Shown: positions 35,275-44,401, counted from the stretch's first letter. The stretch: DNA of 64,000 nt from Zoogloeaceae bacterium (GCA_024235635.1 JACKMA010000005.1:62001-126000); one strand, 5' to 3'. The notes: generated by a model not told the origin, from the sequence alone. Numbers and translations: made by a program.

Positions 35275-35291
35275 TGACCCCTAGGCCTATA
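35275..35291 (+). repeat. Right copy of a direct repeat flanking the IS110 element
   Basis: TGACCCCTAGGCCTATA, two mismatches to 33732-33748; it overlaps the last codons of the next minus-strand gene. Confidence 0.6.
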
Positions 35292-35850
35292 CGCGCCTAG
35301 CCCAAACGTCATGCCTGTCGCTCGCCCGCAGGCGGAACCGAACGAAGCGGACGCCGTCGATCGAGACCACACCGTCGCGGCGAAAGCCCATGCGACCCAG
35401 GCCCGCGGTTCGCGTCCGGCTCTCGGGCAGCCGCGCGGTGACAGATTCGACGCCGAGTTCGTCGAAACCGATTCGCAGGATCTCGCGACTGATGGGCGGG
35501 CCCAGCCCCCAATAGCGGGGGAACATCACCAAGGCGAGATCCACATCGTCTGTTTCCCGTTGCAGCCCGCCCCATCCGGCGAAGCGTCCATCGACCAGGA
35601 TCGCCCGGGGGCCATGGCCGTGACGGTCCCACTGGGCCTCCTTGTCGGCAAGCCATCGCTCGCACGCGGCGGTGTCGAAGGCAACGGTCGCGAGTGGCAG
35701 ATGGCGAAGAACCTTCGGATCGCGGTGGAGCGCGACGATCCCCTCCACCGGGACATCGCGCAGTTGCGTGAAGCGGAATTCCAAGTCGGTGCCTCCGTCG
35801 TTCGATGCGGAATCTTGATGCCGATAGTGGGCGTGATCCAGCTGATGCAT
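35287..35850 (-). CDS. GNAT-family acetyltransferase (RimJ-like)
   Basis: 187 residues from the Met at 35850 (MHQLDHAHYRH); a longer frame reaches 35925. It shows the Acetyltransf_3 layout: FTQLRDVPVEGIVALHRDP, RAILVDGRFAGWGGLQRE, PRYWGLGPPISREILRIGF and a C-terminal RTRTAGLGRMGFRRDG. The 3' end lies against the IS110 boundary, so the last residues (VWARRV) may derive from inserted DNA and the native C-terminus could have been altered. Confidence 0.8.
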   Translation of the reverse strand: MHQLDHAHYRHQDSASNDGGTDLEFRFTQLRDVPVEGIVALHRDPKVLRHLPLATVAFDTAACERWLADKEAQWDRHGHGPRAILVDGRFAGWGGLQRETDDVDLALVMFPRYWGLGPPISREILRIGFDELGVESVTARLPESRTRTAGLGRMGFRRDGVVSIDGVRFVRFRLRASDRHDVWARRV

Positions 35851-36035
35851 GGACGATCGACGGCATCCGGACCTTACGGCGATGGCGTTGCCTGCCGATG
35901 CCGGCAAGGACGGGTGCGGAGGCATGCCCGCCCGGAGCGGACGTTACCGGATTGCATTGGCGGCGATGCCTGCACGCCGGCATGCGACGGCCGGCGCTCG
36001 TCGTTGCATCCACGGTGCAACCCGGCCGCCACGGG

Positions 36036-36707
36036 TCAGTCCGGGATCGAGCGGGCGAGGTACAGTTCGGGATGCACGAGCGCGATCGGGAATGTGTGCG
36101 TGGCGACGTGACCGACGGTGGGCGCGAGGCGCGAGACCTTGTCGCGACTCGCGAACAGCAGGATGTTCTGGCGGTACCAGAACGGGATGCTTTCGTCGTC
36201 CCAGATCTTGCTGCGTACGATGTCCAGCGCGACATGGCCGCGGTCGGCGAACATCGCAGCCCAATAGTCTGGCCACTGCTCGTTGACGTGGCCGACGCCT
36301 CCCTGGAACGGTATCGCGGCCGAGAACAGCACGAAATCGGATGCCCCGACCAGCGCGTCGACAAATCGGCCCGCGCCGCTCTCGGGGATGTGCTCGGCGA
36401 CTTCGAGGCTGATCGCGAGATCGTATCGCTGCCGATGGACGATCGGCTTTTCGAAATCCGCGACCTGGAAGTCCTGCTGTGGAATCTGCAGCAGCGCCGG
36501 GTCGACCCAGGGTCCGTCGAGGCCGCGGACGTCGGTTGTCCCGAATTCCCGGAGCGCTGCCAGCCAGGTGCCGACGCCGCAGCCGAGATCGATCGCCGAG
36601 CGCACCGGCGGCAGCAGCTCGAGCACGATCGACAGCACGGTCCGCGCTGCATGGCGTGTCTGCCGGTGGCGATGCGAATAGAAGTCGTGCGCGTACTTGC
36701 TTTCCAT
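36036..36707 (-). CDS. Class I SAM-dependent methyltransferase
   Basis: 223 residues. The SAM-binding motif I is AIDLGCGVGTWLAALREFG and the acidic motif II follows (DVRGLDG). A later YDLAISLEVAEHIPESG is the typical post-motif of this superfamily. The N-terminus (KYAHDFYSHRHRQTRHAAR) resembles methyltransferases in polysaccharide or glycan modification clusters, but no such cluster surrounds it. Substrate unknown. Confidence 0.85.
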   Translation of the reverse strand: MESKYAHDFYSHRHRQTRHAARTVLSIVLELLPPVRSAIDLGCGVGTWLAALREFGTTDVRGLDGPWVDPALLQIPQQDFQVADFEKPIVHRQRYDLAISLEVAEHIPESGAGRFVDALVGASDFVLFSAAIPFQGGVGHVNEQWPDYWAAMFADRGHVALDIVRSKIWDDESIPFWYRQNILLFASRDKVSRLAPTVGHVATHTFPIALVHPELYLARSIPD

Positions 36708-37251
36708 CGCAATCTCCGTCAGAGGGGCGCGGCGGGCGCCGGAACGCTTGCAGCCGGCCCATTCGATGCACCGGGATCTTGCCGGCCGCGCCCCCGGTAT
36801 TGCTCACCGGATCGTAGAGAGCGGGAGGGCGCAATGCAACGATGGACCCAGGTGCAATTCGTCCGGGGACGTCGCAGATTGCCGACGGCACCCCGTGGCT
36901 GGTGCTCCTGCTCCACCCACGAGACACGATGATCGATCCCCTGCGCTGCTGGCGCCCTTGCATGTGTGCGGCGCGGGCGGTGACCGATGACCGGGCGCAG
37001 TCGAGCAGTCGCCGCAGGCGCCGACCACGGCTGGTGCCGCGGATGGTCGTCGATGCCAGTCAGTGCCCAGACGACACGAACCGCCGTGGCCGAATCGGCA
37101 CCGCCGAACGTCCCCACGACCTTCACTGGTCTCGTTGTCTCGTGGCGGCAGTGCTGCTCCGCTCTGCGATCGGGCGCCGTGGGTCTCGAGCCCGCGGCTT
37201 CGCTATAGTGCGAAGCTTTCGTCGTTGGGGCGGGCCAACCTGCACGAGCCG
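36708..37251. other. Intergenic region without a convincing gene
   Basis: About 540 bases between divergent genes. Frames are open on both strands but have high Arg/Pro/Ala, frameshifted-looking composition. No clear promoter or hairpin was recognised. Confidence 0.55.
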
Positions 37252-38460
37252 ATGCTGAGTATCCTGATCCCGCTCGCCACGATCGTCGTCGCCAGCTATC
37301 TGGCGTTCTCCCGCCGGCTCGCCGGTTCCGCCGAGTGGCAGGCGACCGTAACGCCGCTGGCCTCGATCATGGGCAGCGGTTTCCTGATCAGCGCCCCCCT
37401 GCTCGGCGGCCTGGTCGGCGAACTGGCGATCGCCTGCATGGCCGTGCTGCTGCTTCTGGCCTATGGCGTCGGTGCGGTGATCCGCTTCAACATCCGGCAT
37501 TTCGAGCCGATCGAGCACGCCGGCTCCGGGCCGGCCCAGCGCGTGGCATTTCTTGCGCGAATCGTGCTCGCCGGCGCCTACTTCATCTCCGTCACCTATT
37601 ATTTGCAGCTGCTGTCCGCCTTCCTGCTCAACATCGCAGGCGTTGGCGGCCGGACGCTGGCATCGACGCTGACGACCCTGCTGCTGCTGTCGATCGGCGG
37701 TGTCGGCATCTGGCGCGGGTTGGGCCGGCTCGAGCGGCTGGAGACCTATGCGGTCAGCCTCAATCTCGGCATGATCAGCGCACTGCTGCTGGCGCTGGCG
37801 ATCCACAACATCGGCCTGGTCGTCGACGGGCGCTGGCAGTTGCCGGGGCTGGGGGCGGGCCTCGACCTGCACGACGCCCGCGTGTTGCTCGGTCTGCTGA
37901 TCGTGGTGCAGGGCTTCGAGACGTCGCGCTACCTCGGCGATACCCATCCGGCCGAACTGCGCATCCGCAGCATGCGCACCGCCCAGTTGGTTTCGTCGGC
38001 CATCTACCTCGCCTTCATCGGTCTGGCCACCGTGCTGTTCCACGGCGGCCTCGGCGCCGACGTGACGGCGGTGATCGGCATGGTGGCCCCGGTTGCTGCG
38101 GTGCTGCCGATCCTGCTCACCGTCGCTGCCATCGGCAGCCAGTTCAGTGCGGCGGTGGCCGACACCGTCGGCGCGGGCGGATTGATCGAGGATCTCAGCC
38201 GGCGCCGGGTGCCGGTGCGCATTGCCTACCTGCTGATCCTGGTGGTCACCACCGGTATCACCTGGATGACCCACGTCAACGCGATCATCGCCTACGCCTC
38301 GCGCGCATTTGCGCTGTTCTACCTGCTGCAATGCGTCGTCGCATTGATCGTCGCGTGGCAGATGCCGGCGCTGCCCCGCCGGCGGCTCCGGCTGGTGGCG
38401 TTCTCGACGGTTGCGCTGTCGTGTGCGTTGGTCTTCGCCTTCGGCCTCCCAGCCGAGTAA
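37252..38460 (+). CDS. Polytopic membrane protein, probable APC-like transporter
   Basis: 402 residues with about 11 membrane helices. It opens MLSILIPLATIVVASYLAF and has long hydrophobic segments with Gly-rich breaks near helix 1 (ASIMGSGFLISAPLLGG), as in amino acid-polyamine-organocation type carriers. A loop FEPIEHAGSGPAQR and an amphipathic RYLGDTHPAELRIRSM are its only polar stretches. The frame extends upstream to 37063 but that part is Arg-rich and non-membrane, so the later ATG was used. Substrate unknown. Confidence 0.75.
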   Translation: MLSILIPLATIVVASYLAFSRRLAGSAEWQATVTPLASIMGSGFLISAPLLGGLVGELAIACMAVLLLLAYGVGAVIRFNIRHFEPIEHAGSGPAQRVAFLARIVLAGAYFISVTYYLQLLSAFLLNIAGVGGRTLASTLTTLLLLSIGGVGIWRGLGRLERLETYAVSLNLGMISALLLALAIHNIGLVVDGRWQLPGLGAGLDLHDARVLLGLLIVVQGFETSRYLGDTHPAELRIRSMRTAQLVSSAIYLAFIGLATVLFHGGLGADVTAVIGMVAPVAAVLPILLTVAAIGSQFSAAVADTVGAGGLIEDLSRRRVPVRIAYLLILVVTTGITWMTHVNAIIAYASRAFALFYLLQCVVALIVAWQMPALPRRRLRLVAFSTVALSCALVFAFGLPAE

Positions 38461-38797
38461 CCCGGGCCATTCGAGCCACGCCCGCCATGTCGGGCATGCG
38501 GTGGCGGCAAGGCGTGGCCGCGGCCGGGAATTCACGTGCAGCATGACACCGTCCACCACCGACCGACCCGCGGTGAATGCTTCGCAGATGGGTGCAGGGG
38601 GCCGCATCCGGCATGCATCGCCGTAGGCGTCGACACCCCGTTTCGCCAAAGACGACGGCGCAGGTCAAGTGAAAGGGTGCACCTTTCATCGGTGACGTGA
38701 GGCATAGGCGATGGCGTCGACGGGTTGCAATCTGAAGGTGCAGGCCAGCGAGCCTGCGAGCCGACGATACCAACCCTTGGCCTCGAGGAAATCCAAA
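38461..38797. other. Leader and intergenic region
   Basis: About 340 bases before the Cys-rich secreted gene. It contains AAAGGTGCACCTTT-like symmetry around 38675-38690 (AAAGGGTGCACCTTT). No riboswitch consensus was matched. Confidence 0.4.
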
Positions 38798-39364
38798 ATG
38801 CATACCAAAAAACTCACCGTCACGACCGTGCCCACCTTCGCGTTGCTGATCGCCATGGCGCTGGGCACAGGCACCGCCATGGCCGCCGATGTCGGCCTGA
38901 CCTCCCGCGCTGGCGAAGTGCCGCAATGCCCCGATCAAGGGCCGATCGTGGTCGAACCCTGCGCCGTGGACGAAACGCTGATCATCTTCGATCAGCCCGT
39001 CTATGACGACGACGGTCTGTTCGTGGTGTGTACCGAGAAGGTGCCGTATTGCGTTCCGTCCGGTCTCGAACCGGAAGGCGACAAGCCCGCCGCGGGCGGG
39101 ACCACGATGCTGAAGATGCTCGGCGACTTCCAACGCGACGGCCACAAGCTTTCCCGTACGCTCGAAGAGCTGGCGCTCCGTTCGAAGACGCGTGACCCGC
39201 TGGCCGACACCACGATTACCTGCAACGACGACACGCATATCTGCACCTGCGTATCCGACGCCGACGGTGATTGCGAGGCGAAGCTGGCGGCGATCTGCGA
39301 CACCGCGGAACCCTTCGGCTCCAACGGTGGCGTCGGGACCGACTGTCCGTCGGTGGACGACTAA
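38798..39364 (+). CDS. Secreted cysteine-rich hypothetical protein
   Basis: 188 residues from the ATG after GAGGAAA (spacing 7). Signal peptide to about residue 31 (TAMAADV). The mature part has nine or more Cys in groups, for example EVPQCPDQGPIVVEPCAVD, VCTEKVPYCV and TITCNDDTHICTCVSDADGD, suggesting several disulphides in an exported protein. The acidic, Asp-rich C-terminal part could bind Ca2+. No family recognised. First of several small secreted genes between 38.8 and 47 kb. Confidence 0.75.
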   Translation: MHTKKLTVTTVPTFALLIAMALGTGTAMAADVGLTSRAGEVPQCPDQGPIVVEPCAVDETLIIFDQPVYDDDGLFVVCTEKVPYCVPSGLEPEGDKPAAGGTTMLKMLGDFQRDGHKLSRTLEELALRSKTRDPLADTTITCNDDTHICTCVSDADGDCEAKLAAICDTAEPFGSNGGVGTDCPSVDD

Positions 39365-39533
39365 CCGGGCGCGCGCGGTGGCGATCGCGGCGAGTCCGCA
39401 TGCACCGTTCGTCGGAATCAACCGGATGGCATGAACCAGGCCTGGTCTCCGCGGTGACCCACTGACGGAGCCGGCCCGATGACTGCCGTTGCACGCCGAC
39501 CGGCCACAACCCACGGAATTCAGGAGACCCGAC

Positions 39534-39857
39534 ATGAAGGCAAGCGCGACCATCCTCGCCGCGGCACTGTTGGTGCTCGCCGCGCCGACAGCGCAGGCAC
39601 AGCCGCAGCGTCAAGTCTACGTCAATGGCCAGCACCTGAACGCGACCCAGTTGGCCGTGCTGCAGCAGATGCACTGTGCGTGGATCCCGGATGGGGCCTA
39701 CTGGATCAATACCCGAAGCGGGGCCTGGGGCTACGCCGGCAATGGCCGGGTGCAGGGCTACGTCGGCGATCCTTGCCGACGCGGCGGAGGCGGGCGGCGC
39801 AAGAGCCTGAGCGAGCGGGGCCTGCTGTATACCCCGGGTGACCTCAACTTCCGTTGA
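39534..39857 (+). CDS. Small secreted hypothetical protein
   Basis: 107 residues, ATG preceded by AGGAGACCC. Signal peptide 1-22 (cleavage near AQAQPQ). The mature chain has RQVYVNGQHLNATQLAVLQ, a CAWIPDGAYWIN segment, Gly-Tyr-rich WGYAGNGRVQGYVGD and a basic Gly/Arg tail. The pattern QxxVNGQxL with Gly-rich sequence resembles small periplasmic proteins of unknown role. No firm family. Confidence 0.75.
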   Translation: MKASATILAAALLVLAAPTAQAQPQRQVYVNGQHLNATQLAVLQQMHCAWIPDGAYWINTRSGAWGYAGNGRVQGYVGDPCRRGGGGRRKSLSERGLLYTPGDLNFR

Positions 39858-40178
39858 ACCGTCACTCAACCGCGGGCGCGGCACCGCGCGAACGTCCGAC
39901 CGGTACCCGAAACACCAGGACCCGGCAGATCCGTTCGCCCGGTGCGACCGCCGACAGCCGCCGCCGGATCGCGTCGACCGCCAGCCCAAAGCGGTGGCCG
40001 AATGGCCCGGACAGGAAGACGCCCGACCGGTGCGCGCCGGGCACCGCAGGGTCGCCGCATCGCCTGCAGCCGAGCGCTGCATCGCATGGATCCGGCGCGG
40101 CGTTGCTCGCCGGCGGTCCGATCAGGCACACTGGCCTGGCCAGCACCCGCGTGCACCGTCGATCACCGCAGGTATCCA
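39858..40178. other. Intergenic region, no convincing gene
   Basis: About 320 bases. A minus-strand frame (to 39862) shows a weakly protein-like C-terminal stretch but lacks a start or ribosome site in a sensible place, so it is not called. Confidence 0.5.
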
Positions 40179-40415
40179 ATGCCCGAACAAGCCGAACCGA
40201 CCGACCTCGAATTCGCCCGTATGGCCTTCGCCGTCGATGGCTTGAAGGTTCGCTGCCACCCGAACGTCGATGCCGCGATGGCCGAGCGACTGATCGAGCG
40301 AGGTCTCGCCGATCTGCACGACGATTTTGATGAATTCGTCCCAGGCGAGGCCCATCGCTGCCTTCGTCCGACCCAGTACGGCTTCGACCTGATCCTGGGC
40401 CGCATTGATCCTTAA
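40179..40415 (+). CDS. Small hypothetical protein
   Basis: 78 residues, soluble. It begins MPEQAEPTDLEFARMAF and contains DGLKVRCHPNVDAAMAERLIERGLAD; Ala/Glu-rich helices alternate with short loops. No strong ribosome site and no family recognised, but codon use and composition look coding. It is convergent with the Rieske gene. Confidence 0.5.
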   Translation: MPEQAEPTDLEFARMAFAVDGLKVRCHPNVDAAMAERLIERGLADLHDDFDEFVPGEAHRCLRPTQYGFDLILGRIDP

Positions 40416-40472
40416 GCGCGCCCATCGTGTGTCGGTCGCGCTCGGCCGTAGCGACCGGACCGGGGTCCGCCG

Positions 40473-40853
40473 TCAGCCAGCCGGCAGCCGAACCGCCGAG
40501 ACCCGAAAATCCGCGATCCCGACGGCGCCACCTTCCTCGAATACCGCCACCGCCCGCAACTGCTGCCCCTCGCACATCGTGCTCACCGAGGTGCCGGTGT
40601 CGGGGCTATAGACGATGCCGTGCATCGAGCATCGCAGATAACGCCCGCTCGAATCGAACACCAGGTCCTGCTCGCAATCCAGCGCTCGGGGCATATGTAC
40701 GCAACGATTGACGTAAGCGTAGGCTTTCCCACCAAAACGGATCAGCAGGCACTCCTCGTCACGCCCTTCAAAGCGGATCGAAAACTTGAGATGGCGACCC
40801 TCGACGAGGGACGAAGTGGCGCAAAGGCGGTAGCGGTGTGGCGCGATGTTCAA
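40473..40853 (-). CDS. Rieske-type [2Fe-2S] protein
   Basis: 126 residues forming a single Rieske domain. The cluster ligands are in CVHMPRALDC and, later, LRCSMHGIVYSPDTG, giving the Cys-x-His...Cys-x2-His pattern. Like small soluble ferredoxin-type Rieske proteins, it has no signal peptide or membrane anchor, so it probably acts as a cytoplasmic electron carrier. No oxygenase or reductase gene lies next to it. Confidence 0.9.
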   Translation of the reverse strand: MNIAPHRYRLCATSSLVEGRHLKFSIRFEGRDEECLLIRFGGKAYAYVNRCVHMPRALDCEQDLVFDSSGRYLRCSMHGIVYSPDTGTSVSTMCEGQQLRAVAVFEEGGAVGIADFRVSAVRLPAG

Positions 40854-41228
40854 TGACTTTCTCCGGGGTTCTGGCGCCTTCTGAGCCTGCGGCCGGCCTC
40901 ATTTCTTGGCGATGCCTGCACTTGGTGGCAGCGGGATCAACTGCGCCATTCCGCTCGCAGGCATCCGCGCTTCGCCGAGGCCTGCCGCCAGCGGGCGCGC
41001 GGTCGGTGTGGAAGCGAGCAAATTGCTTGCCACCGCCATTCGTGCCTGGCGAGCCGGGTCGGCATGAGCGAAAGGAGCCCGATCGCGTCTGCGTACGAGA
41101 AGCACGGTTGGCGGTACGTCGCGCCATGTTCGCGGCGCGGCCGCGGAGCAAATCGGCGAAAATGCAGCGGGCATTCCGCGCCCGGTCCGGGCCGGTGTGG
41201 TTCGTCGACACGGATTGAGGAGGGGGCC
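40854..41228. other. Divergent intergenic region between Rieske and GH114-like genes
   Basis: About 375 bases. No convincing gene; promoters for both directions must lie here but no consensus element was identified with confidence. Confidence 0.5.
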
Positions 41229-42107
41229 ATGCAGGTCCGACGCGTGCTCGTGTGGATCGCGCTGCTGCTTGTCGGCTGCGGTGGGGGTGGCGGCGGTGAC
41301 GGCAGCCTTGACGGCGCCGTCAGCGGTGACGCGTCGGTGCAGACGGGAGATCAGGAGGAGGTGCCGGTTAGTGGGGGGGCGGCAGACTTATTCCTTCCGG
41401 CGCTCGGCGCCCGTTGGCAATGGCAGTTGCTCGGCACCGTCAATACCAGCTACGAGGCCGATATCTATGACGTCGATCTGTTCGACAGTCCGGCCGAACT
41501 GATCGGCCAACTCCAGCAGGCGGGCCGGAAGGTGATCTGCTACTTCTCGGCGGGCTCGTTCGAAGGCTGGCGACCGGACGCCGCGGCGTTTGCCGACACG
41601 GTGAAGGGCAAGCCCCTGGACGGCTTTGCCGACGAACGCTGGCTCGACATCCGCTCGGACGACGTGGCTACGATCATGCGCGCGCGCCTTGATCTGGCAG
41701 TGCAGAAAGGCTGTGACGGCGTCGAGCCTGACAACGTCGATGGCTTTGCCAACGACACCGGCTTTGCCCTCGGCGCCGCGCAACAGCTCGAGTTCAACCG
41801 CATGCTCGCGGGCGAAGCCCACCAGCGCGGACTGGCGGTGGGGCTGAAGAACGATCTCGACCAGATCGCGCAACTGGTCGACGATTTCGACTTTGCGGTC
41901 AACGAACAGTGTTTCGAGTTCAACGAGTGCGACAGGCTGATGCCCTTCGTCGCGCAGCAGAAGCCGGTGTTGAACGCCGAATATCTGAAGCGCTATGTCG
42001 ATGACGCGACGGCACGGGCGGCATTGTGCGAGGCGGCGCGCAGCGCACGATTCAGCACGCTGGTCCTGCCGCTCGATCTCGACGACGCGTTCCGCTTCGC
42101 TTGCTGA
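41229..42107 (+). CDS. GH114-like endo-alpha-1,4-polygalactosaminidase lipoprotein
   Basis: 292 residues; ATG after GGAGGAGG. The signal sequence ends in a lipobox (LLVGCGG) with a Gly-rich linker. The mature domain matches the GH114/DUF297 barrel: an early WQWQLLGTVN, DVDLFDSPAELIGQLQQAGR, KVICYFSAGSFEGWRPD, then EPDNVDGFAND. Family members cut galactosaminogalactan-type polymers; a related domain occurs in PelA. It may process a cationic exopolysaccharide of this or another organism. Anchored to a membrane, probably outer. Confidence 0.85.
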   Translation: MQVRRVLVWIALLLVGCGGGGGGDGSLDGAVSGDASVQTGDQEEVPVSGGAADLFLPALGARWQWQLLGTVNTSYEADIYDVDLFDSPAELIGQLQQAGRKVICYFSAGSFEGWRPDAAAFADTVKGKPLDGFADERWLDIRSDDVATIMRARLDLAVQKGCDGVEPDNVDGFANDTGFALGAAQQLEFNRMLAGEAHQRGLAVGLKNDLDQIAQLVDDFDFAVNEQCFEFNECDRLMPFVAQQKPVLNAEYLKRYVDDATARAALCEAARSARFSTLVLPLDLDDAFRFAC

Positions 42108-42379
42108 GTTTCTGCCGGGTCGGCCCGGGAAGGCAAGCGAGCGGGCGGTGTTCTCGGATCAGGGATGCCGGATCGATGGCGGGAACCCCGGCAGTCAATC
42201 GGAAGGCACTCGGGGCACGCGGCCTGAGCTGTGGCTCGTGAATCCGCGGGAGTGATTGGTGCGCAGAGATCGTGTCTTGGGGTTCGGGCGGATTGTTCGA
42301 CGCGATGCTTCGTTGCCACCTGTGTGACTTGTCGCGAGAGCTCGTTGGCAGTCGCGTCGTGCGTGTGGACCGACATGCC

Positions 42380-42413
42380 AAAAAACACACCGCCCGGCGG
42401 ACCGGGCGGTGTG
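42380..42413 (-). terminator. Terminator of array gene 1
   Basis: ACACCGCCCGG pairs with CCGGGCGGTGT around a 4-base loop; on the coding strand six Ts follow. Same type of element as those after the other four copies. Confidence 0.9.
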
Positions 42414-42435
42414 CAGTGCAATGGCGCTTCGGCGC

Positions 42436-42702
42436 TTACTTGTAGACGCCGATCTCGACCGTCTGCTTGGCGCGCGAGCCGCGGTTGGTCTGCTCGACCT
42501 GGTTGTTGTTGGCATTGACGGTGGCGCTGCCGATCAGCGGGCCGTCCATGAAGCCGATGCGCACGGTCTGCTCGGCGCGCGAACCGCGGTTGTCCTGCTT
42601 GACCTTGTTGTTGTTGGCATTGAGGCGGTCGGCCGCGAAGGCGCCAGTGGCGAACATGCCGATGGTGGCGATGGCGAGGGCTTTGGTCAGGGTGGCTTTC
42701 AT
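42436..42702 (-). CDS. Small secreted Asn/Gln-rich repeat protein, copy 1 (most diverged)
   Basis: 88 residues. Signal peptide at 1-23 (cleavage AFA/AD), mature part of 65 residues made of two repeats NANNN-x-V-x-Q-x-NRGSRA-x-Q joined by IGFMDGPLIGSA. GGAGATTCAAA precedes the ATG. Relative to the other copies it has M16 instead of L, R25 instead of T, and changes at about 44-46, 61 and 79-80. The mature chain is basic and has no Cys. A fibril-forming or surface role is suggested by the repeat pattern but not shown. Confidence 0.85.
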   Translation of the reverse strand: MKATLTKALAIATIGMFATGAFAADRLNANNNKVKQDNRGSRAEQTVRIGFMDGPLIGSATVNANNNQVEQTNRGSRAKQTVEIGVYK

Positions 42703-42882
42703 TTTGAATCTCCTTGAAGGTCGGTTTGGGTCGCGGGAGCTTTGCATCCTCGTCCCGTCTGATCATGTGTCGCGCCTCCCCAGGCGTTCGGTTCTAGTCG
42801 GATGGGGTTCCGTCAGCGTCGTCGTGACTTATTGCCGGAATCCGCAGACGGCTGCCGTGTGCGCGCACCCACCATGCAAAAA

Positions 42883-42910
42883 GACACCGCCCGGCAAGCC
42901 GGGCGGTGTC
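42883..42910 (-). terminator. Terminator of array gene 2
   Basis: GACACCGCCCGGC pairs with GCCGGGCGGTGTC; on the coding strand TTTTT follows. Near-perfect 13-bp stem. Confidence 0.9.
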
Positions 42911-42932
42911 TGGGGCGGGGGTGCCGCGACGC

Positions 42933-43199
42933 TTACTTATAGACGCCGATCTCGGCGGACTGCTTGGCGCGCGAACCGCGGTTGGTCTGCTCGACCTGGT
43001 TGTTGTTGGCATTGACGCGGGCGCTGCCGATCAGCGGGCCGTCCATGAAGCCGATCTTCACCTTCTGCTCGGCACGCGAGCCGCGGTTGTCCTGCTTGAC
43101 CTTGTTGTTGTTGGCGTTGAGGGTGTCGGCCGCGAAGGCGCCGGTGGCGAACAGGCCGATGGTGGCGATGGCGAGGGCTTTGGTCAGGGTGGCTTTCAT
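42933..43199 (-). CDS. Small secreted Asn/Gln-rich repeat protein, copy 2
   Basis: 88 residues with signal peptide and two NANNN...NRGSRA-x-Q repeats. Protein identical to copies 4 and 5. It is flanked by its own leader, including the CGCCTGGGGAGGCG hairpin about 90 bases before the start, and by its own terminator, so each copy can be transcribed alone. No paralogue outside the array was seen in this window. Confidence 0.88.
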   Translation of the reverse strand: MKATLTKALAIATIGLFATGAFAADTLNANNNKVKQDNRGSRAEQKVKIGFMDGPLIGSARVNANNNQVEQTNRGSRAKQSAEIGVYK

Positions 43200-43379
43200 T
43201 TTGAATCTCCTTGAAGGTCGGTTTGGGTCGCGGGAGCTTTGCATCCTCGTCCCGTCTGATCATGTGTCGCGCCTCCCCAGGCGTTCGGTTCTAGTCGGAT
43301 GGGGTTCCGTCAGCGTCGTCGTGACTTATTGCCGGAATCCGCAGACGGCTGCCGTGTGCGCGCACCCTCCAGGCAAAAA

Positions 43380-43407
43380 GACACCGCCCGGCAAGCCGGG
43401 CGGTGTC
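43380..43407 (-). terminator. Terminator of array gene 3
   Basis: Same 13-bp GC-rich stem as after copy 2, with a T-run (AAAAA on the plus strand, 43375-43379). Confidence 0.9.
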
Positions 43408-43429
43408 TGGGGCGGGAGTGCCGCGACGC

Positions 43430-43696
43430 TTACTTATAGACGCCGATCTCGGCGGACTGCTTGGCGCGCGAACCGCGGTTGGTCTGCTCGACCTGGTTGT
43501 TGTTGGCATTGACGCGGGCGCTGCCGATCAGCGGGCCGTCCATGAAGCCGATCTTCACCTTCTGCTCGGCACGCGAGCCGCGGTTGTCCTGCTTGACCTT
43601 GTTGTTGTTGGCATTGAGGCGGTCGGCCGCGAAGGCGCCAGTGGCGAACAGGCCGATGGTGGCGATGGCGAGGGCTTTGGTCAGGGTGGCTTTCAT
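43430..43696 (-). CDS. Small secreted Asn/Gln-rich repeat protein, copy 3
   Basis: 88 residues; differs from copies 2, 4 and 5 only by Arg at position 25, next to the cleavage site, which it shares with copy 1. This links copies 1 and 3 and points to exchange between units. Repeat structure and leader are as in the other copies. Confidence 0.88.
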   Translation of the reverse strand: MKATLTKALAIATIGLFATGAFAADRLNANNNKVKQDNRGSRAEQKVKIGFMDGPLIGSARVNANNNQVEQTNRGSRAKQSAEIGVYK

Positions 43697-43876
43697 TTTG
43701 AATCTCCTTGAAGGTCGGTTTGGGTCGCGGGAGCGTTGCATCCTCGTCCCGTCTGATCATGTGTCGCGCCTCCCCAGGCGTTCGGTTCTAGTCGGATGGG
43801 GTTCCGTCAGCGTCGTCGTGACTTATTGCCGGAATCCGCAGACGGCTGCCGTGTGCGCGCACCCACCATGCAAAAA

Positions 43877-43904
43877 GACACCGCCCGGCAAGCCGGGCGG
43901 TGTC
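43877..43904 (-). terminator. Terminator of array gene 4
   Basis: 13-bp GC-rich stem (GACACCGCCCGGC/GCCGGGCGGTGTC) with a T-run on the coding strand. Confidence 0.9.
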
Positions 43905-43926
43905 TGGGGCGGGGGTGCCGCGACGC

Positions 43927-44193
43927 TTACTTATAGACGCCGATCTCGGCGGACTGCTTGGCGCGCGAACCACGGTTGGTCTGCTCGACCTGGTTGTTGT
44001 TGGCATTGACGCGGGCGCTGCCGATCAGCGGGCCGTCCATGAAGCCGATCTTCACCTTCTGCTCGGCACGCGAGCCGCGGTTGTCCTGCTTGACCTTGTT
44101 GTTGTTGGCGTTGAGGGTGTCGGCCGCGAAGGCGCCGGTGGCGAACAGGCCGATGGTGGCGATGGCGAGGGCTTTGGTCAGGGTGGCTTTCAT
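43927..44193 (-). CDS. Small secreted Asn/Gln-rich repeat protein, copy 4
   Basis: 88 residues, protein identical to copies 2 and 5; a synonymous change (NRGSRA coded with CCACGG on the plus strand) separates its DNA from the others, so it is not a perfect copy at DNA level. Same signal peptide, two repeats, leader and terminator. Confidence 0.88.
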   Translation of the reverse strand: MKATLTKALAIATIGLFATGAFAADTLNANNNKVKQDNRGSRAEQKVKIGFMDGPLIGSARVNANNNQVEQTNRGSRAKQSAEIGVYK

Positions 44194-44373
44194 TTTGAAT
44201 CTCCTTGAAGGTCGGTTTGGGTCGCGGGAGCTTTGCATCCTCGTCCCGTCTGATCATGTGTCGCGCCTCCCCAGGCGTTCGGTTCTAGTCGGATGGGGTT
44301 CCGTCAGCGTCGTCGTGACTTATTGCCGGAATCCGCAGACGGCTGCCGTGTGCGCGCACCCACCATGCAAAAA

Positions 44374-44401
44374 GACACCGCCCGGCAAGCCGGGCGGTGT
44401 C
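44374..44401 (-). terminator. Terminator of array gene 5
   Basis: Same GC-rich 13-bp stem with T-run as after copies 2-4. Confidence 0.9.

Noticed and set aside
35942..36963. Additional minus-strand gene overlapping the methyltransferase
   Set aside because: It is an out-of-frame shadow with Arg/Pro-rich composition; the methyltransferase frame has clear SAM motifs.
39862..40575. Minus-strand gene between the small secreted gene and the Rieske gene
   Set aside because: Most of the frame is antisense to the 78-residue plus-strand gene and Arg/Gly-rich; only a short end looks protein-like and there is no good start.
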